From Aquibacillus albus (GTDB lineage: Bacteria > Bacillota > Bacilli > Bacillales > Amphibacillaceae): a stretch of DNA of 64,000 nucleotides. A program made the position numbers and the translations under genes. This document shows, in pieces, positions 17,620 to 27,930 of the stretch; within the stretch, counting starts at the first letter, position 1; every line of letters begins with the position of its first letter. The stretch spans positions 124,001 through 188,000 of the forward strand of contig NZ_JAFBDR010000003.1 of NCBI RefSeq assembly GCF_016908325.1, given 5' to 3'. A model generated the notes under the pieces. The model searched no databases. It had not been told where the DNA came from and saw only the letters and a list, made by a program, of their open reading frames with translations.

Positions 17620-20370
17620 ATGGAGACAAAAATCGACGAAAGAGGTACGGTCTCACTACATAGAGACGTAGATTACTTAAGTGAATTACTGGACGATGTC
17701 CTACTCCATGAAGGTGGGGAAGAATTATTAGAGAAAGTTAATAAGATTCGTACGCTAGCTAAAACGTTACGGGAAACCCAAGACCCAAAAATAGAGGATC
17801 AAATCAAACAAGAAATTAGCGGTCTTGAGCCACCTTTAAGACAAAATGTTATTCGCGCATTTTCTGTAAACCTGCACCTATTTAATATTGCTGAACAAAA
17901 TTACAGAAGTCGCCGTAGAAGAGAATATCAAGCGCAGGATACAGATATTATACAACCAGGCTCTCTAGAGGACGGAGTAAACAAGCTATTAGAAAATAAA
18001 GTTTCTCCGGAAATGGTTTCTAATTTATTGGAAACATTATCTTTAGAATTAATTATTACTGCTCACCCAACAGAGGCAACGAGACGAACAATTTTACAAA
18101 TTCATAAGCGAATTGCAGACTTACTGAAAGCCTGGGATTACGCGTATACACGCTATGAGAAAAAAGTAATTGAAGAGACAATTATGAACGAGATTACAAT
18201 TTTATGGCAAACTGCAGAAATTAGAGAGAAAAAACCTTCTGTTATGAAGGAAGTATCGAATGGGTTATATTACTTTGATAAAGTTCTATTTGATGTTCTA
18301 CCAAGAATTCATCAAGATTTGGAAGATCTTTTATATGAAAAATATCAACAGCGTTTTCATGTTCCTTCCTTCCTACGTTTTGGTTCTTGGATTGGTGGCG
18401 ATAGAGATGGAAATCCAAATGTAAAAGCAACAACTACATTCGAAACATTAAAAACACATCGCGCACTAGTACTTAGAAAATATATCGAGTCAGTATCTAA
18501 GTTAAGTGAATTACTTAGTCATTCAGCAAAGAAAGTTAATGTAAGTACTGAGTTAGTGGAATCAATAGAACGAGATGAATCCTATTTAGATAAATATAAA
18601 TTTAATAATCGAGACGAGATTTACCGTGTAAAAATATCCATGATTATTCAAAAATTACAATATACTGCCGAGGATCATGAACATGGATACCAGCATGCGG
18701 AAGATTTATTGGCGGATTTAAAAATTATTCAAGACAGCTTATATAATCACCATCCACAAAACCCGCCTATCAAATTACTTGAGAAGGTAATTAGACAAGT
18801 AGAATTATTCGGCTTCCACTTAGCATCGTTGGACATTCGAAATCACAGTGGTGAGCATGAATCTGCACTTGCTGAGGTTTTACACTTAGTTAACATTACG
18901 GAAGATTATAAAGGGCTTTCCGAAGAAGAAAAAGTGGATGTACTTACAAAAGTATTACAAGACCCTAGACCAATGATTTCAATTTATGACACGTTTACGG
19001 AATCAACTCAAGAAGTAATCAATACATTCCGAATGATTAAACGTGCCCATGATACGTTTGGTGATCGTGCGATTGAAGTATACCTTATTAGTATGACACA
19101 ATCTGTGAGTGATTTACTTGAGGTTCTTGTTCTTGCAAAAGAAGCTGGATTATACAGAGTTTATCCAGATGGAACTGTAAAAAGTAAACTTCATGTGGCT
19201 CCATTACTAGAAACCATTGAGGATTTACAGAATGGGCCGGGAATGATTAAGCAATTATTCGATATCCCATTGTATCGTGACCATTTGAACGCTAGGAATG
19301 ATTTACAAGAAATAATGCTTGGGTATTCGGATAGTTCAAAAGATGGTGGAACATTAACAGCTAACTGGGAATTATATAAGGCGCAACAAGATATTCATGA
19401 TATAGCATCTAGATATGGCGTTAAGCTGAAATACTTCCATGGCCGTGGCGGTTCTTTAGGACGTGGTGGCGGTCCATTGAATGCGAGTCTATTGTCACAA
19501 CCTCCTGTTACATTAGGTGATGGAGTAAAAATTACGGAGCAAGGAGAAGTACTTTCCTCTAGATACTTGCTTCCAGATATTGCTTACCGTAGTTTAGAGC
19601 AAGCTACTTCTACCATGATGACAGCAATAATGGGACTAAATGATTCGAAACAAAAACAAATGCCAACACCAGAAGCTTTCGAAACGATGAGCGAAATCTC
19701 AGAAATTGCGTTGAAGAAGTATGGTTCCCTAGTATTTGAAGATGATGGATTCTTAACTTACTTCAATCAAGCAACACCTTTAAATGAGCTAGGTGAACTG
19801 AACATTGGTTCAAGACCAATGAAACGTAAGGGTAGTAATCGATTTGAAGATTTACGTGCAATCCCATGGGTATTTGCTTGGACACAAAGTCGTCAGTTAT
19901 TACCAGCATGGTTTGCAGCAGGGACTGGTTTGAAGCAATTTATTGATAAAACAAATAAGCTAGAGCTTTTACAACATATGTATAATACATGGCCATTTTT
20001 CCAAGCTACCATTAACAATTTGCAAATGGCTTTAACCAAGGCAGACCTTACTACTGCTAAAGAGTATGCAGAAATGCTGGAAGATCAAGAAATCGGAAAA
20101 CGTATTTTCCATAAAATAAAAGAAGAATACAATTTAACAAAAGAAATGGTATTACAGATTACTGGTCAAACAGAATTGATGGATCACAAACCAAATATTC
20201 GCGAATCAGTTAAACTTCGTAATCCATTGGTTGATCCATTAAACCTATTCCAAGTAGACCTGATTACAGATCTCCGTAAAGAAAGTGAAAGTGATAACAC
20301 CGATGAACTATTAACAGAAGTGTTGTTAACGATAAACGGTGTAGCTGCTGGTCTACGCAACACAGGCTGA
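17620..20370 (+). CDS. ppc: Phosphoenolpyruvate carboxylase
   Basis: This is a full-length bacterial PEP carboxylase of 916 residues, which makes oxaloacetate from PEP and bicarbonate to refill the TCA cycle. The catalytic His149 lies in LIITAHPTEATRRT. Other hallmarks are GSWIGGDRDGNPNV, LGYSDSSKDGG, FHGRGGSLGRGGGP (the mobile loop), ITEQGE and the C-terminal RNTG. It is a single gene with a long leader and its own terminator. Many Bacillaceae use pyruvate carboxylase instead, so a ppc gene is a useful trait marker. Confidence 0.97.
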   Translation: METKIDERGTVSLHRDVDYLSELLDDVLLHEGGEELLEKVNKIRTLAKTLRETQDPKIEDQIKQEISGLEPPLRQNVIRAFSVNLHLFNIAEQNYRSRRRREYQAQDTDIIQPGSLEDGVNKLLENKVSPEMVSNLLETLSLELIITAHPTEATRRTILQIHKRIADLLKAWDYAYTRYEKKVIEETIMNEITILWQTAEIREKKPSVMKEVSNGLYYFDKVLFDVLPRIHQDLEDLLYEKYQQRFHVPSFLRFGSWIGGDRDGNPNVKATTTFETLKTHRALVLRKYIESVSKLSELLSHSAKKVNVSTELVESIERDESYLDKYKFNNRDEIYRVKISMIIQKLQYTAEDHEHGYQHAEDLLADLKIIQDSLYNHHPQNPPIKLLEKVIRQVELFGFHLASLDIRNHSGEHESALAEVLHLVNITEDYKGLSEEEKVDVLTKVLQDPRPMISIYDTFTESTQEVINTFRMIKRAHDTFGDRAIEVYLISMTQSVSDLLEVLVLAKEAGLYRVYPDGTVKSKLHVAPLLETIEDLQNGPGMIKQLFDIPLYRDHLNARNDLQEIMLGYSDSSKDGGTLTANWELYKAQQDIHDIASRYGVKLKYFHGRGGSLGRGGGPLNASLLSQPPVTLGDGVKITEQGEVLSSRYLLPDIAYRSLEQATSTMMTAIMGLNDSKQKQMPTPEAFETMSEISEIALKKYGSLVFEDDGFLTYFNQATPLNELGELNIGSRPMKRKGSNRFEDLRAIPWVFAWTQSRQLLPAWFAAGTGLKQFIDKTNKLELLQHMYNTWPFFQATINNLQMALTKADLTTAKEYAEMLEDQEIGKRIFHKIKEEYNLTKEMVLQITGQTELMDHKPNIRESVKLRNPLVDPLNLFQVDLITDLRKESESDNTDELLTEVLLTINGVAAGLRNTG

Positions 20371-20405
20371 TTCAAATTTTAACAAAACCTGAAGAAACAA
20401 TTGAG

Positions 20406-20448
20406 AAAAGAGGCTGACCCTTTGCTTTTGGGACAGCCTCTTTTTTTA
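20406..20448 (+). terminator. Terminator of ppc (AGAGGCTG family)
   Basis: AAAGAGGCTGACCC pairs with GGGACAGCCTCTTT around TTTGCTTTT and is followed by seven T. It is almost the same as the hairpin at 7150. Confidence 0.88.
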
Positions 20449-20582
20449 TGTCAATTTTTATACATATGAATTAACTCATTTAGTATGTTTACAATTTATA
20501 AAAATAGAACAGTCTATAAGTAAATTAGCTTATCAGGTATTGCTTTTCTACTTTAATACACATAAAGAAACTGGTGATAATA

Positions 20583-21803
20583 ATGGATTTTCATGATGTT
20601 TTTATTGAAATATTAATGTTACTAGCTGTGTCTATCTTTGTTATTGGGTTTGCTAAGCTCATTAAAATACCATACTCTATAGCACTTGTAATAGTAGGTT
20701 TAATTCTGGGCTTAACAGAGATTCCATTTTTTGAAGCATCTGAACAATTTATTACGCAGTCAAATGTTTTTCACGCGATTATCGTATCCTTGTTTTTACC
20801 CATTTTACTTGCTGATGCTACATTAAAAATGCCTATGGAACATTTTATGGAATTTAGACGTGTATCGCTCACATTAGCTTTTGTCGGTACATTTTTCACC
20901 TTTTTAATCATAGGCTTTTCCACCTATTTTTTATTAGGATTACCTATTCCTATCGCATTTACTTTTGCAGCTTTGATGAGTGCTACTGATCCAATCAGTG
21001 TTATTTCAATTTTTAAATCACTTGGAGTTAACAAAGGGCTTTCTACACTAATGGAAACTGAATCATTATTTAACGATGGGATTGCAGTAGTACTATTTAA
21101 AATAGCTTCTGTTTATTTATTGACTTATATTGAAATGGGGTTAGTTGGACTTGGTAGTGGTGCGTTACTATTTTTAAAATTTACTATCGGTGGAATCATT
21201 GTCGGTGCAATTCTTGGATATGCTTTCTCCCAGATTATTCGCATTTATGATGATTACCCGCTCGAAATAGCCTTTGCACTACTATTATATTTTGGGTGCT
21301 ATTTTATTGCTGAACACTTTCATTTTTCAGGGGTTATAGCTGTAGTAATAGGTGGATTAATTTTTGGTAGTTATGGATCTAAAGTCGGGATGACTGAAAC
21401 GACAAAGCAGAATATAAATGTTTTTATGGATACAATCACTGAACTTGCTAACAGTCTTATATTTCTAATGGTCGGACTAGAGATCCAAAATATTGATATG
21501 GAAAACAAATGGAACATGATATTTTCAGGTATATTGATTGTACTCATCGCAAGAACCATTTCCGTTTATGTAAGTACTTCTTTATCTAAAAAAGTACCAA
21601 GTAAGTGGAAGGTCATATTAAACTGGGGAGGATTAAAAGGAAGCTTATCTATAGCGTTAGCATTAAGCTTACCCCAAACTTTTGAAGGCAGAGATACATT
21701 ATTAATACTAACCTTTACTGTTGTGCTTTTTTCTTTAATAATTCAAGGGTTAACGATAAAACCTATCATTAATAAGCTTGGTTTATCTGAGAAAAATGAG
21801 TAA
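20583..21803 (+). CDS. Na+/H+ (cation/proton) antiporter, CPA1 family
   Basis: This membrane protein of about 406 residues has 11-12 predicted helices. CPA1/NhaP-type motifs are visible: LFLPILLADATLKMP, ALMSATDPISVISIFK (the ATDP ion-binding helix) and METESLFNDGIAVVLF with the essential Asp. GGLKGSLSIALALSLP lies near the C-terminus. There is no long cytoplasmic tail. It exchanges cytoplasmic Na+ or K+ for protons and supports salt or alkali tolerance. The start at 20583 follows GGTGAT. An in-frame GTG at 20574 overlaps that site. It is monocistronic with a terminator. Confidence 0.9.
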   Translation: MDFHDVFIEILMLLAVSIFVIGFAKLIKIPYSIALVIVGLILGLTEIPFFEASEQFITQSNVFHAIIVSLFLPILLADATLKMPMEHFMEFRRVSLTLAFVGTFFTFLIIGFSTYFLLGLPIPIAFTFAALMSATDPISVISIFKSLGVNKGLSTLMETESLFNDGIAVVLFKIASVYLLTYIEMGLVGLGSGALLFLKFTIGGIIVGAILGYAFSQIIRIYDDYPLEIAFALLLYFGCYFIAEHFHFSGVIAVVIGGLIFGSYGSKVGMTETTKQNINVFMDTITELANSLIFLMVGLEIQNIDMENKWNMIFSGILIVLIARTISVYVSTSLSKKVPSKWKVILNWGGLKGSLSIALALSLPQTFEGRDTLLILTFTVVLFSLIIQGLTIKPIINKLGLSEKNE

Positions 21804-21840
21804 TTACTATTTAAACCAATTCTAATTTAAACGGTCTCAA

Positions 21841-21872
21841 AGAAGGTTAACGCAAATGCTAACCTTCTTTTC
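21841..21872 (+). terminator. Terminator of the antiporter gene
   Basis: AGAAGGTTA pairs with TAACCTTCT across an 10-base loop, followed by TTTTC. Confidence 0.8.
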
Positions 21873-22018
21873 ATTCACTTTCATTTTGGCTGTGTTAAAG
21901 TTCGGTGTTGATTTTTGACTCATCGTGTGAAATCAAGAGTCAAAAATATACTAAATATCAACACTATTCTTAAACAAATCCTTCATTTTAAAGACAACGA
22001 GAATGATTACAAGCTTAT

Positions 22019-23059
22019 CTATTTATTAGGTGAACTAATTGATTTCCTAATGATCAATTCAGTTGATAGTTGGACTCTCTCAGGAGGAAACTGCATGTTT
22101 TCTAGACGCCATAATAGCATACTAACTGCACGTCTGCCAATTGTTTCTTTTAATACCTGAATGGATGTTAAAGGAGGGGAAACTTTTGAATGGTAATCGA
22201 TATTATCAAAACCTGTGAAAGAAAAATCTTTAGGAATATCATAACCTCTATTAATCAATAGTTCCATAATAGTTGTCGCAATTTCATCATTTGCACAAAC
22301 AAAAGCAGTAGGTAGACTATTATTAGATTTTAATTTATCAAAAAATGTAAGAAATTGTTCTTCAACAGGTTCATAATAGTTCATGTTAAATAAGCATTGA
22401 TCTGTATTCGTAAACAGGTGATTCTTCTCTAAGACGCTTCTAAAACCTAACCACCGATCGTAAAAGCTACGCGAATATGTAATATCGCCTATAAAACATA
22501 AATTCTTATGGCCTAGGCCAAAAAGATGACTAGTTAGCTGATACACCCCATCAAAATTATCCATGAAAATCATATCCGCTTTTACAATATGATCTTCATG
22601 GTCAACCATGATAAATGGTGCATTTAGCTCACTTAGCATTAATAACATATCACTTGAAACCAAACCAACCGTAATAATACCTAGTAACGAATCAGATTTA
22701 ATATGCTTCGATAGATTATTTTGACTTGATATAATCATTGTACCAATATCAAGCTCTTCAAGGTAATTAACTATTCCATTGAAAACCTTACTCCAATAAG
22801 ATGATTCCTCATTTTGGTAACGGTGGTTGGGCATTACTACTAGAACAAATCCGTCATTAAATGCCTCTTTATGATGACTGTGAACACTTACACTATGTGT
22901 AGCATTATTTTTAAAATAACCTAATTGCTTAGCTACAAATAATATTTTTTGACGAGTACTTTCTTTTACACCTGGTTGATTATTTAGTGTTTTAGACACG
23001 GCATATTTGGAATAGCCTGATGCATCAGCTATCATCTGCATTGTAACTTTGTTAGCCAC
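22019..23059 (-). CDS. LacI family transcriptional regulator, GTG start
   Basis: This protein of 346 residues has an N-terminal LacI HTH (TMQMIADASGYSKYAVSKTL, hinge near residue 50) and a periplasmic-binding-like effector domain (FVLVVMPNHRY, MIFMDNFDGVYQL, PTAFVCANDEIATTIME, FSFTGFDNIDYH). The start is GTG with GGAAG upstream. It is transcribed alone, and no sugar gene adjoins it. The nearest gene beyond its promoter is the YesL gene at 23580, so yesL and itself are the plausible targets, or its partners have been lost. Confidence 0.88.
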   Translation of the reverse strand: MANKVTMQMIADASGYSKYAVSKTLNNQPGVKESTRQKILFVAKQLGYFKNNATHSVSVHSHHKEAFNDGFVLVVMPNHRYQNEESSYWSKVFNGIVNYLEELDIGTMIISSQNNLSKHIKSDSLLGIITVGLVSSDMLLMLSELNAPFIMVDHEDHIVKADMIFMDNFDGVYQLTSHLFGLGHKNLCFIGDITYSRSFYDRWLGFRSVLEKNHLFTNTDQCLFNMNYYEPVEEQFLTFFDKLKSNNSLPTAFVCANDEIATTIMELLINRGYDIPKDFSFTGFDNIDYHSKVSPPLTSIQVLKETIGRRAVSMLLWRLENMQFPPERVQLSTELIIRKSISSPNK

Positions 23060-23579
23060 TTTGCCACTTCCTATCTCATTCTTTTGTTATTTTTGTTAGC
23101 GTTTTATTATCATTATATATTACTACTAATTTATCTACAAGGTCATTTCTTCTATTCTTCCTATCTCATTCACTTTTTTTAGAAAAAATCGACATTGCAC
23201 GTCTTATTAGGAGTGGCTTGAAATTCATCTATATAACTTAAGAGAAAGGTGAATTTCGTTATATCCTCAGTTGTTGATTCTAGATCATGAACAATACAAG
23301 GATAGTGAATACCACCCCCCCTTCTCTTACTAGCCAATTTCCGTTTGTGAATTTCAACTGCATACATCCTTTCTCATTAAAATTATAGGTGAGTTAGTAG
23401 CTACAGTATGTTATATTAAAAGAACAATGAAATAAAACCTTTGATATTCCATGCACATTATCTTGATGAAATCTATTATATTCATTCATAATTACATGTT
23501 TTACCACTTTATGCAAAGGCTTACATAAAATATATTTACAATCTAGTTTGAGACGAAATAAGGTGAGGGGGCCGTTTTT
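23060..23579. promoter_or_regulatory. Gap between the LacI gene and yesL
   Basis: TGTTAGCGTTTTAT (23094-23107) resembles a cre or LacI-type operator with two mismatches and lies 35 bases before the LacI gene start. No convincing gene is seen in the rest. An open frame at 23179-23367 on the minus strand has no usable ribosome site and no recognisable family. Confidence 0.35.
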
Positions 23580-24230
23580 ATGTACACAGGTGTAATGGGA
23601 GGATTTTATAGAATTTCCGAGTGGATTATGAGGTTAGCTTATGTAAACATTTTGTGGATAACATTTACACTTATGGGGCTAATACTATTTGGATTCTCAC
23701 CTGCAACAGTGGCTCTATTTTCAGTTACGCGCAAGTGGATCCAGGGAAGTACTGATATTCCTGTTTTTAAAACATTTTGGAAAACATACAAACAGGAGTT
23801 TATAAAGAGTAACATACTTGGCCTTATCCTTGCTGTTATTGGATATGTTTTGTACCTGGACTTTCAGTTAGTTGTTCAAACACCGAATAGCTTGCTACAA
23901 TTAGCTTACTTCCCTGTAATGCTAATCATACTAATCTATTTATTAATGCTTTTATATGTTTTTCCTGTTTTCGTGCATTATGAAGTTAACATACTGCACC
24001 TGTTAAAAAACGCCCTGCTATTTACACTAATGCGTCCATTTAACACAATTACAATGGCTATTGGTGTTATTGCTGTTTACTTTCTTATGAGCGTTTTACC
24101 AGGACTAATCCCGTTTTTTGGAATAAGCCTCTTAGCATATGTACTTATGTGGTCAAGTTATCTCGCATTCACTAAACTTGAACGAAAACAAACGGAAGCA
24201 CAATCTGTTTCAAATGACGTACAGGATTAA
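23580..24230 (+). CDS. yesL: YesL/DUF624 family membrane protein
   Basis: This membrane protein of 216 residues matches the DUF624 (YesL) family. The start MGGFYRISEWIMRLAYVNILW is typical of the family. Six hydrophobic helices follow, ending in a basic and acidic tail. Family genes are usually next to sugar ABC transporters or rhamnogalacturonan genes. Their function is unknown, with a role in carbohydrate uptake only assumed. Here it stands alone after a LacI gene. GGTGAGGGGG precedes the ATG at some distance. It ends in a perfect hairpin. Confidence 0.85.
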   Translation: MYTGVMGGFYRISEWIMRLAYVNILWITFTLMGLILFGFSPATVALFSVTRKWIQGSTDIPVFKTFWKTYKQEFIKSNILGLILAVIGYVLYLDFQLVVQTPNSLLQLAYFPVMLIILIYLLMLLYVFPVFVHYEVNILHLLKNALLFTLMRPFNTITMAIGVIAVYFLMSVLPGLIPFFGISLLAYVLMWSSYLAFTKLERKQTEAQSVSNDVQD

Positions 24231-24262
24231 ATCGGGTGGTGCCTGGCACCACCCGATTTATG
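24228..24262. terminator. Perfect GGTGCC-TGGCACC hairpin between convergent genes
   Basis: AAATCGGGTGGTGCC pairs with GGCACCACCCGATTT, leaving almost no loop. It begins in the yesL stop codon and lies 30 bases beyond the gamma-glutamyltransferase stop, so it can serve both genes. The GGTGCCTGGCACC core recurs in many Bacillaceae genomes (general knowledge, not checked here). Confidence 0.75.
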
Positions 24263-24291
24263 TTATATTATGTCGATTCCTAATTGCGTAT

Positions 24292-25902
24292 TTACCAGGC
24301 AGCAACAGCCCCGTCCGTGCGAGACTCTGTTCCTCCTTGTAGTACTCCTGTTTCTGGGTCTCTCCAGATAATCTGACCACGACCAAAGCTGCTAGAGTCT
24401 AAGGCTATATTGACTTCATGACCTCTTCGCTCTAATTCTTGTGCAATGTGAAGTGGGAAGTTTGGTTCTAACGTCACTTTCTTTCCTTCCATCCATTGCC
24501 ACCTCGGAGCATCGAGTGCTGCTTGTGGATTTAAATGAAAATCAATTGTATTCATGATTACTTGCGTATGTCCTTGTGGTTGCATAAATCCACCCATTAC
24601 GCCAAAAGGCCCAACCGCTTGATCATCCTTTGTTAAGAATCCTGGAATAATCGTATGATAGGTACGTTTCCCACCTTCTAATCGATTGTCATGCGTAGGA
24701 TCCATCGAAAAATTGTGCCCACGATTTTGCATGGATATTCCTGTACCTGGAATAACTATCCCTGAACCAAATCCCATATAATTACTTTGAATAAAGGAAA
24801 CCATATTCCCTTCTTCATCTGCAGCTGCAAGATAAACAGTTCCACCTTTTGGCGGTGTACCAGGCTCAGGTGTTATTGCTTCTTCACCAATTAACTCTCT
24901 TCTCTCATCTGCATATGCTTCTGATAATAAGGCATCCACCGTCACTGACATTTTATCTGGATCTGTAATGTATTTTTGACCATCAACATACGCTAACTTC
25001 ATTGCTTCAATTTGCTTATGGTAACGATCAACAGAACTACTATCTGGCATGTCATAGCCCTTTAAAGTATTTAAAGCTAAAAGTGCCACTAATCCCTGAC
25101 CATTTGGTGGAATTTCCCAAACATCATAGCCACGATAATTTACCTTAATTGGATTTACCCATTCAGGCTTATAAGCTGCTAAATCTTCTTTTGTCAAAAA
25201 GCCATTGAATTTATCAGAATAAGCGACAATTTTATCTGCTAGTTCTCCACGATAAAAACTTTCTGCTTTTGTTTCGGCAATGGAACGTAACGTCGCTGCA
25301 TGACCTGGGGAACGCCACATTTCACCAATTTGTGGAGGCTTACCTCCGGGTGTAAAGGTTTCAAACCAGGAAGCAAACTCATCACCTGTTAATTCTTCCT
25401 TGAATTTATCGTATGCCTGGTTCCACATCTTCCCTAGAATTGGGGACACTGGATAACCATTTTCCGCATAATCAATTGCCGGTTTCAAAACTTCTGTTAA
25501 AGGTAATTTTCCAAAGCGCTCGGACAATTCAGCCCATGCTCCAGGTGCTCCTGGCACAGTTACCGGTATCCAACCATACTTCGGAACCTCTTCATACCCC
25601 TTTTCTTTCACTCCATCGATTGATATGTTTTCTGGAGACAGTCCACTTGCATTCAAGCCATGAAGTTCTCCTTTTGTCCATACAAGAGCAAAAGCATCAC
25701 TACCAATACCATTTGATGTTGGTTCTACTACAGTTAAGCAAGCAGCAGTTGCTATCGCAGCATCAATAGCATTTCCGCCTTGTTTTAATATTTGAAGCCC
25801 CGCTTCTGCAGCAAGTGGCTGTGAAGTTGCTACCATCCCTTTTTTAGCAAAAGTCGTCATTCGCTGAGATGGATAAGGATGATTTAAAAAATTATGTTTC
25901 AT
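24292..25902 (-). CDS. Gamma-glutamyltransferase family protein (cytoplasmic)
   Basis: This Ntn-hydrolase of 536 residues is of the gamma-glutamyltransferase family and resembles YwrD. The self-processing nucleophile is predicted as Thr355 in PPKGGTVYLAAADEEGN, splitting the chain into large and small subunits. The oxyanion and glutamate-binding region GGKRTYHTIIPGF and GVMGGFMQPQGH follow. There is no signal peptide, unlike secreted Ggt. It therefore probably cleaves gamma-glutamyl compounds after import by the ABC system of the same operon. It may instead be an acylase, since the family is broad. It is the last gene of the run, 100 bases after the acetamidase gene. Confidence 0.85.
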   Translation of the reverse strand: MKHNFLNHPYPSQRMTTFAKKGMVATSQPLAAEAGLQILKQGGNAIDAAIATAACLTVVEPTSNGIGSDAFALVWTKGELHGLNASGLSPENISIDGVKEKGYEEVPKYGWIPVTVPGAPGAWAELSERFGKLPLTEVLKPAIDYAENGYPVSPILGKMWNQAYDKFKEELTGDEFASWFETFTPGGKPPQIGEMWRSPGHAATLRSIAETKAESFYRGELADKIVAYSDKFNGFLTKEDLAAYKPEWVNPIKVNYRGYDVWEIPPNGQGLVALLALNTLKGYDMPDSSSVDRYHKQIEAMKLAYVDGQKYITDPDKMSVTVDALLSEAYADERRELIGEEAITPEPGTPPKGGTVYLAAADEEGNMVSFIQSNYMGFGSGIVIPGTGISMQNRGHNFSMDPTHDNRLEGGKRTYHTIIPGFLTKDDQAVGPFGVMGGFMQPQGHTQVIMNTIDFHLNPQAALDAPRWQWMEGKKVTLEPNFPLHIAQELERRGHEVNIALDSSSFGRGQIIWRDPETGVLQGGTESRTDGAVAAW

Positions 25903-26002
25903 AGATTCACACGCTCCTAGCTTATTTAGATGTCACTAGCTTACTTCTTGTTTAAGTAGTACAAAGATCTCCAAAACATTCAATGCCTGTTTTAACAGCT
26001 GG

Positions 26003-26908
26003 TTAAACAATAGATGTAATGTTATATTTCTTTAGTACCCATTTTGGAATAAGAAAACGAGCTGTTAATAGCGGATCTACAACTTGACAAATTTGGGTTT
26101 GTCCAACTGCACTAAACAGCATATTCAAATGACTGAATGATAAACCAACTTTGTCCTCTAATAATTTTGCCATATCAGAAACTGACATTTTCACTGCATC
26201 ATCTAAAGTTTCGGCAGATGCAATTGTCCCAAAATATTCATCTGTTTCTAGAACAGGGTTAGTTAATTCCGTCTGTTTGATTACATTTAATGACACCGTC
26301 ACTTTACCTGCAATTTCTAATCCAGTGACACAGACCTCCCCATCTCCCATAGCAGCATGCAAGTCACCGAGAGCAAACAATGCCCCATCCGTTCGAACAG
26401 GGAAATACAGCGTTGTACCAGTCGTAATCATTTTATTATCCATGTTTCCTCCGTGAGAGCCTGGAGTTCCATTTGATACAGGATCCCCTTCAGGCGCAAC
26501 GCCGATCACACCAATCATTGGATTAAGTGGTATTTCTAAATTTTCATCAAAAATTGCTTTTCCGCCTTGAATTGGAATAATTTTCGCTTCAAATTGATCA
26601 ACCTGATCTCCCAGCACACCTTTTCCTGGACTAACTGCCATAACCGCTTGATCAGACAATTCGATGTTATCAATTGTTACTACTAATACATCACCGACAG
26701 CAGCATCTTCCACATAAACAGGACCAGTAGCAGGATTTACTTTATTCCAATCCATATCGTCATAAGAAGAATCGTCAGAACTAATTTGGTTTTCAAAACA
26801 ATCAAAGGTCTCAATTTCTACTTGAGACCCAGCAGCTACGCGTAAAATAGGATCATTTGTTTTACTCATTGCATAAATAGGTCGAGAACGTGCTAATGAG
26901 TAGGACAT
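26003..26908 (-). CDS. Acetamidase/formamidase family protein
   Basis: This protein of 301 residues belongs to the FmdA/AmdA family. It has EIETFDCFENQI, VNPATGPVYVEDAAVGDVLVV, GVIGVAPEG and HGGNMDNKMI, which are typical of the family, and its length agrees. Members hydrolyse formamide or acetamide to ammonia and the acid, but many have unknown amide substrates. Between the ABC ATPases and the Ggt gene it probably deals with an amide released from an imported peptide-like compound. That link is inference. Confidence 0.87.
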   Translation of the reverse strand: MSYSLARSRPIYAMSKTNDPILRVAAGSQVEIETFDCFENQISSDDSSYDDMDWNKVNPATGPVYVEDAAVGDVLVVTIDNIELSDQAVMAVSPGKGVLGDQVDQFEAKIIPIQGGKAIFDENLEIPLNPMIGVIGVAPEGDPVSNGTPGSHGGNMDNKMITTGTTLYFPVRTDGALFALGDLHAAMGDGEVCVTGLEIAGKVTVSLNVIKQTELTNPVLETDEYFGTIASAETLDDAVKMSVSDMAKLLEDKVGLSFSHLNMLFSAVGQTQICQVVDPLLTARFLIPKWVLKKYNITSIV

Positions 26909-26937
26909 AAAACCACTCCCATGAGATAATATTTATT

Positions 26938-27930
26938 TTATACTAAGTGACAAGCAACTTTATGCCCGTCTTTTGTTTCTCTAAATTCTGGAATTTCTTG
27001 CTTACACTGTTCAGTTGCCAATGGACAACGTGTATGAAAACGACAGCCTGAAGGAACATTTAAAGGACTCGGAACATCTCCCTTTAACATCATTCGCTCT
27101 TTTTTCTCCTGAACGCTAACATCGGGAATGGCCGAAAATAATGCTTGGGTATAAGGGTGTTGTGGCTCTTTATAAATCCCATGTTTGTCGGATAACTCCA
27201 CCAATTTCCCTAAATACATGACACCAACACGATCACTAATGTGCTTTACCACAGATAGGTCATGAGAGATAAAAATGTAAGTTAAATTGTATTTACGTTT
27301 TAATTTTTGTAGTAGATTAAGTACCTGTGCTTGGACAGATACATCAAGAGCAGATACTGCTTCATCGCATATGATCAACTTTGGTTGTACTGCTAATGCC
27401 CGGGCAATACTTACCCGCTGTCTTTGCCCACCACTGAATTCATGTGGATATCTCCAGTAATGTTCTGGATTAAGACCAACATCCTTCAAAAGCTTTTGTA
27501 CATATGTTAATTCTTCTGACCTTGGAACAATCCGATGGACACGTACAATCTCACTTAACATCGCTCCGACTGTCATACGTTGGTTTAAGGAACCAAAAGG
27601 ATCTTGGAAGATAATTTGGATATCTTTTCGAAGCTCTCTTAGTTGCTTGGGCTTAAACTTACTAATATCCTGACCCTCGAACAAAACTTCTCCTTCTGTA
27701 GGCGTCTGCAGCTGTAGGATTGCTCTACCCATCGTAGACTTACCACAACCTGATTCTCCAACAATCCCTAACGTTTCTCCTTGTTTCACATAGAAGGATA
27801 CATCATCAACCGCTTTAACATACGTGTTATCTTTTTTAAAAAAGCTTCCACCGCCTACTGGAAAGTACTTCTTTAACCCTTTAATTTCTAACAGGTTCTG
27901 TTGTTGCTGCGGTTTCTTTTCGGCTTGCAT
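26938..27930 (-). CDS. Peptide-type ABC transporter ATPase (OppF/DppF)
   Basis: This ATPase has 330 residues. The Walker A is GESGCGKSTMGRAI, the Q-loop is IFQDPFGSLNQRM, the signature is FSGGQRQRVSIARAL and the Walker B is LIICDEAVSALD. The C-terminal oligopeptide-family domain has CRFHTRCPLATEQC, which may hold an iron-sulfur cluster. Its first codons overlap the end of the OppD-type gene by 50 bases. AAGGAGGG precedes the ATG. It energises uptake with its partner. Confidence 0.93.
   Translation of the reverse strand: MQAEKKPQQQQNLLEIKGLKKYFPVGGGSFFKKDNTYVKAVDDVSFYVKQGETLGIVGESGCGKSTMGRAILQLQTPTEGEVLFEGQDISKFKPKQLRELRKDIQIIFQDPFGSLNQRMTVGAMLSEIVRVHRIVPRSEELTYVQKLLKDVGLNPEHYWRYPHEFSGGQRQRVSIARALAVQPKLIICDEAVSALDVSVQAQVLNLLQKLKRKYNLTYIFISHDLSVVKHISDRVGVMYLGKLVELSDKHGIYKEPQHPYTQALFSAIPDVSVQEKKERMMLKGDVPSPLNVPSGCRFHTRCPLATEQCKQEIPEFRETKDGHKVACHLV

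Noticed and set aside
21915-22160. Rightward open frame of 81 codons beside the LacI gene
   Set aside because: Most of it overlaps the LacI gene antisense. It has no ribosome site and no recognisable similarity.
23179-23367. Leftward open frame of 62 codons between the LacI gene and yesL
   Set aside because: The AAAGG element touches the ATG, the sequence fits no family and no terminator follows. It may be decayed DNA but cannot be called a gene.
24228-24262. Possible T-box antiterminator because of GGGTGGTGCC
   Set aside because: The sequence is one perfect hairpin at a gene end. There is no stem I, no specifier loop and no downstream gene in that direction.
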